From CAZECE01 sp964510525 (GTDB lineage: Bacteria; Pseudomonadota; Gammaproteobacteria; Pseudomonadales; JANQJO01), in assembly GCA_964510525.1 (NCBI GenBank), contig CAZECE010000147.1, forward strand, positions 1 to 22,602: DNA of 22,602 bases, in the 5' to 3' direction. The notes below the pieces were generated by a model that was not told the DNA's origin, ran no database searches, and was given only the letters and a program-made list of their open reading frames with translations. The position numbers and the translations under genes were made by a program. Below, in pieces: positions 6,905-13,629 of this stretch (the stretch's first letter is position 1; the number at the start of each line of letters is the position of its first letter).

Positions 6905-7813
6905 ATGCTACATAACGACAATTTAAGCCCCCTTATCAATCGTACGCTTCCATTGGTAATTTTTCTGTCTATGGTACTTTTTCTATCTTTTTTCAATAAC
7001 AACGCTGCCGCTTCAGCTGAAAAATCAGAAATTAAACAGGTTTCTGATAACGTCATCGAAGCGCAACGCGCGCAACTCAAACAAAATACCCAAGGTAAAG
7101 GATTTGGCCCTCAATCTCCTAGAGATATTGATTTTCTGACTGGCAACAACAAGCGACGCTTTGAAAGTGCCCCCGAAGTTTCTGATATGAATCTCTGCAA
7201 TATCCACTTCCATAGGGGTGCCGAACACAAGGGAGGTGAATTTACTACTTATTTAGGCAACGGTGATGGCAAAGGTCAGGGAACAGGGTATGCCTATAAC
7301 GGTTCGCTTTCTAAGTCTGAAAAAACCTCTTACAAAGGCGCTGTTTGCGACGGTAAGAAATCAGGGCTTTTAGTGGGCGACACGCTGGAATTACACTATG
7401 TTCACACCACTGCTAAAGTCGCACCAGGGCCCACTCTAGGAGCCTGTCTCAGCGAAGCCATCAAAAATCCGCAGCTGCGGGTTGAAGCCCAGGTGTTAGT
7501 GTTAGTTAACGACAAAGACGCCATCGACTTTGGGCAATTAACACAACATAAGAAAATCAACGGTTACTATCAAGCCCCCAACATCCCCAACACCACTGGA
7601 GCACCCATTCGATACGCTGGCTCGACAACGGGACCTAGCTATAATGAACAAGGCTCTCCATTGCAAGTCAGCTGGAGTGTTCGACCCAAGGTCGCTAAAG
7701 TCAACATCGCCAGTCTTGATAAATGGTGCGATGACAACATTTACAAAGAAGATCATGCACATGGCGTGCGAAATTTAGTCATCAATCCAGATTTATTATC
7801 TTCGATTCGCTAG
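6905..7813 (+). CDS. Delta-class carbonic anhydrase, exported
   Basis: 302 residues. A signal sequence or anchor spans about 13-37 (hydrophobic core PLVIFLSMVLFLSFF, possible cut after AAASA). The catalytic signature NLCNIHFHRGAEHKGGEF lies at about 96-113, with metal-ligand candidates H101 and H103 plus the E107-H108 pair. The third ligand candidate is His in LELHYVHT (H164 or H167). This HxH plus His arrangement fits the delta-class carbonic anhydrases known from diatoms and marine bacteria, which hydrate CO2 to bicarbonate. Cys 98, 148, 181 and 275 could form disulfides, as expected for a periplasmic enzyme. It is co-directional with the porin 14 bases upstream, almost certainly one transcript. 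The class call comes from recognising the motif, not from alignment. Confidence 0.78.
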   Translation: MLHNDNLSPLINRTLPLVIFLSMVLFLSFFNNNAAASAEKSEIKQVSDNVIEAQRAQLKQNTQGKGFGPQSPRDIDFLTGNNKRRFESAPEVSDMNLCNIHFHRGAEHKGGEFTTYLGNGDGKGQGTGYAYNGSLSKSEKTSYKGAVCDGKKSGLLVGDTLELHYVHTTAKVAPGPTLGACLSEAIKNPQLRVEAQVLVLVNDKDAIDFGQLTQHKKINGYYQAPNIPNTTGAPIRYAGSTTGPSYNEQGSPLQVSWSVRPKVAKVNIASLDKWCDDNIYKEDHAHGVRNLVINPDLLSSIR

Positions 7814-7845
7814 ACCACTCACTGAAAAACAAAAAACAATGTAAA

Positions 7846-7855
7846 CTGTGCACAG
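7846..7855. promoter_or_regulatory. 10-bp palindrome upstream of the exporter-like operon
   Basis: CTGTGCACAG is a perfect palindrome in the 114-base gap between the carbonic anhydrase and the ABC gene, 73 bases before the GTG start. It could be an operator. A possible -10 (TATAAG, 7892-7897) follows without a convincing -35. Confidence 0.3.
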
Positions 7856-7927
7856 CTTTAAACACAGAGCCTGATTCATACGTACAGATTTTATAAGACC
7901 AGCTTTAACAGACGGATTAACAACTCA

Positions 7928-9595
7928 GTGGAAACCCCATCAGCCAAATCACCAGCGGCCCTCGTCTGGCAGCTTATTGCGCCTGAAAAACCCTTTTTTA
8001 CGGTTGCCATTATTTATAGCATCGCCATCAGTTTACTGACCTTGTCGGTTCCCATCGCAGTCCAGACATTAATCAACTCATTGGTGAATATTGCATCCAC
8101 TCGCACCATCGTTATCTTAGCTATATTGCTGTTTTTTGCGTTGATTATTTCTGGTGCGCTAACAGCGCTAAGAACACGCATCATGGAATATTTTGAGCGC
8201 CGTATTTATGCACGCTTAACAGCAGAGGTGTCATTACATACCATCTACGCCCGTCACGACTACTTTGCAGGCCGACGCAATACAGACATTACCAACCGTT
8301 ATTTCGACATTGTCATTTTACAAAAGAACGTTCCCGTCCTTCTTGTTGATGGTCTGGCTTTGTTTTTTCAAATGCTAGTGGGTATCACACTGGTATCCCT
8401 GTATCACCCAATCCTATTGCTGTTTAACTTACTACTGATTCTAACCATTACCCTGATCTGGAAAGCTTGGGGCCGAGGCGCAACTAAAACCGCCATTCAG
8501 CTTTCTCACGCCAAATACGAGACTTCGAAATGGCTAAACAGCTTGGCTTATGCGCATGAATTTTTCAAATCCGCTCGACACATTGACTACGCCATTGAGC
8601 AAACAGACCAACTCACCCACTCCTATGTGACCGATCACAAAAGCCACTTTAAGTACACTTTTTCTCAAACCATCAGTTTTTTATTGCTTTACGCTGTTGC
8701 CAGCGCCTCACTCTTAGGAATTGGTGGTTTTTTAGTAGTTGAGGGGCAATTATCACTTGGTCAACTTGTGGCGGCCGAATTAATTTTAGCGGCCATTTTA
8801 TTCGGCTTATCCAAATCCGCAGACTATTTAAAACTGTATTATCAAATGTGTGGCGCTGCAGATGAGATTGGGCGCGTCTTCAGTGTACCTCAAGAGGAAG
8901 AACCTTCCTCATCGGGCCACACCATCACGGGGAATTCTCTTTCTTTTAAAAACGTTCACTTCGATAATTATCTGTTCAATTTCAACATTCCCGAAGGGGC
9001 CAAAACTTTGGTCCGAACCCACAACATCAAACTCGAGCAGGTCATCATACATTTACTTAAACGCAACCTTCACCCAGCCAGCGGCTCTATCGAGCTTTGC
9101 CATAATGATTTGGAAGACTTTGATCTTTATCATTTAAGACAAGAAATAATGGTCATCGACAGAACCCCTATTATCGAATGCACTATTAAAGACTATTTAC
9201 TGCTTTCTTTTTCAACAGCGTCTTTATCCGAAATCAAGGCCGTGCTGGAAAAGGTGGATGTCCTTAATGAAGTGGAAAGCCTACCAGACGGCTTAGATAC
9301 CTTACTTTCGCCATTAGGCAATCCTTTATCCCAACCCGGTTTTCTACAAATCAAATTAGCCGCTGCTTTACTGGCTTCACCTAAAGTACTCGTCATCACC
9401 CAATTTTTTGACCACTTACCAGCCGCTACCATTAAACAAGTCACCGCTTCTGTGCGTGATACCCCCATCACGGTGTTATATTTCACCAAACAAGAAGCAC
9501 ATTCAGACTTTGCTTACTACTTAACGTTAGATATTAAGCAACAAACGCTTTCTCAATCCTCTTTTTCTAACCTCACACACACACCCGACCATTAA
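7928..9595 (+). CDS. ABC exporter-like protein with a degenerate nucleotide-binding domain
   Basis: 555 residues from a GTG start with no strong ribosome site; no better start exists. The N-terminal half is a type I exporter membrane domain with about six helices between 23 and 295, plus the expected coupling segments. The C-terminal ~210 residues align along their length with an ABC ATPase domain (LHPASGSIEL, YHLRQEI, SLPDGLDTLL, LAAALLASPKVLVI), but every catalytic motif is lost. The Walker A position reads VRTHNIKLE (about 362-370) with no glycine loop or GKS/T. The Q-loop Gln is Asp (about 411). LSGGQ reads LSQPGF (468-472). Walker B D-E is T-Q (LVITQ, 488-492). The switch His is Lys (about 521). 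It should not hydrolyse ATP itself. Genes for an HlyD adaptor and a TolC-like protein follow at once. It may be a structural membrane partner, need another ATPase, or work on another energy source (inference). Confidence 0.88.
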   Translation: METPSAKSPAALVWQLIAPEKPFFTVAIIYSIAISLLTLSVPIAVQTLINSLVNIASTRTIVILAILLFFALIISGALTALRTRIMEYFERRIYARLTAEVSLHTIYARHDYFAGRRNTDITNRYFDIVILQKNVPVLLVDGLALFFQMLVGITLVSLYHPILLLFNLLLILTITLIWKAWGRGATKTAIQLSHAKYETSKWLNSLAYAHEFFKSARHIDYAIEQTDQLTHSYVTDHKSHFKYTFSQTISFLLLYAVASASLLGIGGFLVVEGQLSLGQLVAAELILAAILFGLSKSADYLKLYYQMCGAADEIGRVFSVPQEEEPSSSGHTITGNSLSFKNVHFDNYLFNFNIPEGAKTLVRTHNIKLEQVIIHLLKRNLHPASGSIELCHNDLEDFDLYHLRQEIMVIDRTPIIECTIKDYLLLSFSTASLSEIKAVLEKVDVLNEVESLPDGLDTLLSPLGNPLSQPGFLQIKLAAALLASPKVLVITQFFDHLPAATIKQVTASVRDTPITVLYFTKQEAHSDFAYYLTLDIKQQTLSQSSFSNLTHTPDH

Positions 9596-9599
9596 CCGA

Positions 9600-10622
9600 A
9601 TGAGCAAATTAACTGCTAACAACCTACGCAAATTAAGCGCGCTTTCAGCTCAACAGCTACCCAATGGTGCACGCCTCATTGCCCGCATCACGCTGTTTGC
9701 TATTTTTACCGCCTCGCTGGTCTTATGGTTTACGCCCTGGATTCAAACGGCCCCGGGAGCAGGTTACGTCAGCGCTTTGAATCCTGATGATCGAATTCAA
9801 AGCATCAGTGCCTTGGTAAGCGGCCAAATCGGGAATTGGCATGTGCAAGAGGGCCAAGCCGTAACCATAGGCGACCCCATTGTCACCATCGTTGACATCG
9901 ATAATGAAATTCTCGATAAAATGAACGCAGAAAAAGCCGCGGTCACCAATGAATACGAAGCCAACCTACTGGCCACAGAAACCGCAAAAATTGATCTCGA
10001 GCGCCGAAAATCCCTGTTCGAACAAGGTCTTGCCTCCAAGCGAGACATTGAAAAAGCTAACATTAACTTCGAAAAGCTGAAAGCGAAACAAGCCGAAACA
10101 CTCGCCAAGATAAAACAAGTGGATGTGCGCTTATCTCGACTTTCCTCGCAAACCAAATACGCACCGAAAAACGGTACCATAACAAGGCTTAAAGCCGGCG
10201 GCAAAGCCACCTACGTCAAGTTTGGCGAAGAGCTTGCCACCTTTATCCCTGACGATATCCAGCGCGCCGTGGTCATTCAAATCAGCGGCATGGATGCCCC
10301 TCTAGTCCGCCCACAACAAAAAGTGCGTCTGCAATTTGAAGGCTGGCCCGTCCTTCAGCTGAGTGGTTGGCCCTCTACCGCCGTTGGTACCTTTGGCGGT
10401 TTGGTTAAATTCATCGAGCCCGTTACCAACATCAACGGCTCTTTTAATGTCTGGATTACCCAAGACACAAAGGATGCGGAATGGCCGCAAGATGGTTTTG
10501 TTTCTCTGGGCAGTAAAGTCAAAGGTTGGATTTTATTAAATGAAGTCAGCCTCGGTTATGAAATTTGGCGTCAGCTCAACAGTTTCCCTCCTGAATACCC
10601 TGCAGAAACTACAAAACCATGA
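9600..10622 (+). CDS. HlyD-type periplasmic adaptor protein
   Basis: 340 residues. A cytoplasmic tail of about 26 residues precedes one membrane helix (about 27-47), typical of inner-membrane adaptors. A split lipoyl (biotinyl-lipoyl-like) domain lies at about 67-100 (LVSGQIGNWHVQEGQAV, GDPIVTI) and 186-217 (YAPKNGTITRLKAGG). Between the halves is an alpha-hairpin at about 102-184, rich in Lys, Glu and Ala, that would dock on the TolC-like partner. A beta-barrel domain follows. Length is short for the HlyD class (often 390-480), because the hairpin is short. The gene starts four bases after the ABC stop and overlaps the next gene by ATGA. Its presence implies that the degenerate ABC protein still works in a trans-envelope complex. 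Confidence 0.9.
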   Translation: MSKLTANNLRKLSALSAQQLPNGARLIARITLFAIFTASLVLWFTPWIQTAPGAGYVSALNPDDRIQSISALVSGQIGNWHVQEGQAVTIGDPIVTIVDIDNEILDKMNAEKAAVTNEYEANLLATETAKIDLERRKSLFEQGLASKRDIEKANINFEKLKAKQAETLAKIKQVDVRLSRLSSQTKYAPKNGTITRLKAGGKATYVKFGEELATFIPDDIQRAVVIQISGMDAPLVRPQQKVRLQFEGWPVLQLSGWPSTAVGTFGGLVKFIEPVTNINGSFNVWITQDTKDAEWPQDGFVSLGSKVKGWILLNEVSLGYEIWRQLNSFPPEYPAETTKP

Positions 10623-12118
10623 TCCAAGCTTTTTGTTTAACTCGCCCTTTAGGTTTCTTAATCGCCTTAGCCTGCGCATTCATAATGGCCGCTTGTGCCA
10701 CAAAAGCGACTGCCGTAGAGATCTTAACCCTCGAGGCTGTATTAAAATCGACAACACAACACTACCCCAAGGTGTTTGCGGCACAATCTCAATACCGACA
10801 ATCGCAAGCTCGACTTCGCTCCTCCGAAGGCGGCTTCGATACCAAGTTCGAACAATCAACTCGCATTCGCACCACTGGCTATTACGATGGGTTCAGTGTT
10901 GCCAATAAGTTAAGCAAGCCATTGCGTCGCGCCAACAGTCAACTGTTCGCAGAATACCGCTACGCTGATGGTGATTTCCCTATCTATGAAGATGAGTTTG
11001 TTACCCTGGGTGGAGGCGAAATTGGCGTTGGGCTGCGTTTTTCACTGCTGCAAGATCGCGCAACGGATGAAGCCAGAACCTTACTCGATAACGCTGAACT
11101 TGATCTACAGGTTGAAACGCTTCGATTCACCAGTACACTCAACCAAATTCAATTAAAAGCCGCGCACGCCTACCTCGATTGGTACAAAACCCACCGCCAA
11201 TATCGAGCTTATCAAGCCCTGCTGCAAACCTCATTGGAACGACAAAATGTAATCAAGAAACGGGTAGCCATCGGCGACCTCGCTCAAGTCGAATTGCTGG
11301 ATAATAATCACAACCTTCTCAAACGAGAATCACAAGTATTAAAAGCCAGTAACAACATTCAAGCAGCCGCAATCGCTCTCTCGATGTATTGGCGAGGCCA
11401 AGCGGGTCACCCAATCTCCCTTAGCCGAGAAACCGAACCCGCAAAGACCTTACTTTCAGAGAGTCCTTTGCTGGTAAATATCGATCAATTTATGGCAGAC
11501 AACGATCCATTTATGGCAGACAACGCCGTCAATCACCCCGATATTCAATTACTCAATGCCCTCATTTCACAACTCGAAAACCAGCGTGACCTTTATCAAA
11601 ATGAGTTACTGCCAAAAGCGGATATGGTTCTAAAAGCAACCCAAGACATCGGTTCCGGTGATGACACACGAGAGGAACTGGAATCCTACGTAGGCCTGCA
11701 ATTTTCTGTCCCCCTTGAGCGAAACAAAGCCAAAGGCAAATTGGCTCAAACAATTCAAAAAATAAAAGAACTCCAATATAAGCAGCAACACCTAACTGAC
11801 ACCTTAAAAACGCAAGCCCAAGAATCCCAGGTACGCTTTTTTAATACCCAAGAGCAAGTCGAAGTCTCAAAACAATTGGTTGAAAACGCGCAAGAGTTAC
11901 AGCGTAAAGAACAAAAACGCTTCATGGCGGGCGACAGCGATATGTTGTTTTTGAATGTGCGCGAAGAACAGGTGGCTGAAGCCAACATACAATTGATAGA
12001 GGATGAAGTGTCGCATCTTAAAGCCCATCTTGAATTACTGGCGTATTTCTTTCAGCTAAATGCTCTGCTGAAAACGCCCATCGACCCACTGGCCGAACTG
12101 CAAAACCGCACTAAATGA
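10619..12118 (+). CDS. TolC-family outer-membrane protein
   Basis: 499 residues. The export signal is at 1-31; it can be read as a lipoprotein signal (IMAAC, Cys 26, with an unusual Met at -3) or as a type I signal cut near KATA. The body has two outer-membrane efflux repeats, about 40-245 and 305-490, dominated by long Gln/Lys/Glu/Leu helices, with strand segments such as ELESYVGLQFSVPLERNKAK. Motif GLRFSLLQDRATDEAR (about 142-157) is typical of the TolC branch paired with HlyD adaptors. It would form the outer-membrane tunnel for the upstream pair. Both junctions are ATGA overlaps (10619, 12115), so it is coupled to the adaptor and to SelO. The linker between the repeats carries a recent 21-bp duplication giving FMADND-P-FMADNA. 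Confidence 0.9.
   Translation: MIQAFCLTRPLGFLIALACAFIMAACATKATAVEILTLEAVLKSTTQHYPKVFAAQSQYRQSQARLRSSEGGFDTKFEQSTRIRTTGYYDGFSVANKLSKPLRRANSQLFAEYRYADGDFPIYEDEFVTLGGGEIGVGLRFSLLQDRATDEARTLLDNAELDLQVETLRFTSTLNQIQLKAAHAYLDWYKTHRQYRAYQALLQTSLERQNVIKKRVAIGDLAQVELLDNNHNLLKRESQVLKASNNIQAAAIALSMYWRGQAGHPISLSRETEPAKTLLSESPLLVNIDQFMADNDPFMADNAVNHPDIQLLNALISQLENQRDLYQNELLPKADMVLKATQDIGSGDDTREELESYVGLQFSVPLERNKAKGKLAQTIQKIKELQYKQQHLTDTLKTQAQESQVRFFNTQEQVEVSKQLVENAQELQRKEQKRFMAGDSDMLFLNVREEQVAEANIQLIEDEVSHLKAHLELLAYFFQLNALLKTPIDPLAELQNRTK
11483..11524 (+). repeat. 21-bp tandem duplication in the TolC-like gene
   Basis: Units 11483-11503 and 11504-11524 match at 20 of 21 positions. They add seven residues in frame (DQFMADN then DPFMADN). 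This is the longest and among the least diverged duplications in the window, so probably recent. Confidence 0.95.
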
Positions 12119-13599
12119 AAAGAATCCCTCAAGGCTGGCAATTCGAAAACTCCTACTTAAAGCTGCCTGACGTTTTTTTTGCTGTTGAAACGCCTGCACA
12201 AAGCCCTAACCCTTCTGTGGAATTGTTCAACCACGCCTTAGCGGCACAACTGGGGTTGGATTTCAACGCTATATCCATGCAACAGATGGCCGATCTTTTT
12301 TCTGGTAATCACTTACCAGCTGGTTCAGAGCCCATCGCTACAGCCTATGCAGGTCATCAATTTGGCCACTTTAACCTGCTTGGGGACGGTCGGGCGCATT
12401 TACTCGGCGAACACATCACACCCGAAGGTGTTCGAGTTGATGTTCAATTTAAAGGCTCAGGGAAAACCCGGTTCAGTCGCCGAGGCGATGGCCGCGCTGC
12501 ATTGGGGCCTATGTTACGCGAATACGTGATCAGCGAGGCCATGCACGCGCTAAACATCCCCACAACACGCAGCTTAGCCGTTGTCCGTACGGGCGACACC
12601 GTGTTTCGCCAAAACCCACAACCGGGCGCTGTATTGACGCGCATTGCGGCCAGCCACATTCGAATCGGCACCTTTGAATTCGCGGCACAAATTACCGCAC
12701 AACAAGAAGACACGAGCCCCTTAACGACACTGGCCGATTACACCCTGAATCGACACTACCCTCACCTTATTAACCACGACAACCGCTATTTGGCTTTGCT
12801 GAAAGCGGTTATGACACAGCAAATCGATTTGGTCATTCACTGGCTTCGAGTCGGTTTTATTCACGGCGTCATGAACACCGACAACATCAGCCTGTCTGGC
12901 GAAACCATTGATTACGGGCCTTGCGCTTTCATGGACCGCTACGACCCAAACACCGTATTCAGCTCCATCGATCACACCGGACGCTATGCCTTCGACAATC
13001 AAAGCCGCATTATGTTATGGAACCTGTGCCGTTTTGCCGAGACGCTACTGCCCCTGATTGATGCAAATGCTGACAACGCCGTGCAACTCGTCAACGACTT
13101 ATTAGAAAGTTACGAACACCAATTTGAGCAATGCTGGCTTGAGATGATGCGAAAAAAACTTGGCTTAGTCGACCCACATCCAGACGACCGAGCCTTGATT
13201 AAGCAACTGCTCAAACTGATGCAACAGCATCAATTAGATTACACCAACACCTTTTTGAAACTCACCTACCAACCGACGCAACCTTGGAATAAGGCCGATT
13301 TGGGGAATAAGACCGATTTGGATGCCTGGCTGCAACGCTGGCAGCAACGCGTACTGGTCTCAGGATCGCTGCAAAAAACATCTCAATCTTGGATGCAACA
13401 ACATAACCCCGTGGTCATCCCAAGAAATCATCTTGTAGAATCCGCTTTAAACGCAGCTGAAACCGCGTCTGATCTTGCACCTATGACGCAACTTCTGACA
13501 ATCTTGAGTGAGCCTTACCAACACAAGCCCAACCTCGAGCCATACCAAAGCCCTCCCACGCCCGATCAACGCGTCTATCAAACCTTTTGCGGAACTTAG
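12115..13599 (+). CDS. selO: Protein adenylyltransferase SelO (YdiU family)
   Basis: 494 residues, close to the family norm of about 480-490. SelO is a kinase-fold enzyme that binds ATP in flipped orientation and transfers AMP to Ser, Thr or Tyr of proteins, linked in E. coli to redox stress. Motifs are AYAGHQFGHFNLLGDGRA (78-94), the nucleotide-binding QFKGSGKTRFSRRGDGRAAL (K113, then E136), LTRIAASHIRIGTFEFA (R176), the catalytic HGVMNTDN (about 250-257) and metal-binding DYGP (D266). The C-terminal Cys, three residues from the end (FCGT), corresponds to the Cys/Sec redox site of the family. It begins inside the stop of the TolC-like gene (ATGA), which makes it the last member of the exporter-like operon. 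This is an unusual place for selO, usually a stand-alone gene as far as I know. An 18-bp duplication near residue 391 gives NKADLG-NKTDLD. Confidence 0.97.
   Translation: MKRIPQGWQFENSYLKLPDVFFAVETPAQSPNPSVELFNHALAAQLGLDFNAISMQQMADLFSGNHLPAGSEPIATAYAGHQFGHFNLLGDGRAHLLGEHITPEGVRVDVQFKGSGKTRFSRRGDGRAALGPMLREYVISEAMHALNIPTTRSLAVVRTGDTVFRQNPQPGAVLTRIAASHIRIGTFEFAAQITAQQEDTSPLTTLADYTLNRHYPHLINHDNRYLALLKAVMTQQIDLVIHWLRVGFIHGVMNTDNISLSGETIDYGPCAFMDRYDPNTVFSSIDHTGRYAFDNQSRIMLWNLCRFAETLLPLIDANADNAVQLVNDLLESYEHQFEQCWLEMMRKKLGLVDPHPDDRALIKQLLKLMQQHQLDYTNTFLKLTYQPTQPWNKADLGNKTDLDAWLQRWQQRVLVSGSLQKTSQSWMQQHNPVVIPRNHLVESALNAAETASDLAPMTQLLTILSEPYQHKPNLEPYQSPPTPDQRVYQTFCGT
13286..13321 (+). repeat. 18-bp tandem duplication in selO
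   Basis: Units 13286-13303 and 13304-13321 match at 17 of 18 positions and add six residues in frame in a variable part of SelO, away from the catalytic motifs. Confidence 0.92.
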
Positions 13600-13629
13600 A
13601 TTGTCAGGTAGTTTATTGTCAGATAGCTG
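13600..13629. repeat. 15-bp tandem duplication between convergent genes
   Basis: Units 13600-13614 and 13615-13629 both begin ATTGTCAG and match at 12 of 15 positions. They fill the whole 30-base gap between selO and the DUF4105 gene. No convincing terminator is visible there. Confidence 0.7.

Noticed and set aside
7846..7867. LexA-type SOS box (CTGT...ACAG)
   Set aside because: The spacing between CTGT and ACAG is 14 bases, not the eight of a gammaproteobacterial LexA box.
8900..9595. Frameshift or pseudogene explanation for the missing ABC motifs
   Set aside because: Non-catalytic NBD segments before, between and after the lost motifs are all in one uninterrupted frame with normal spacing, so point-by-point divergence fits better than a frameshift.
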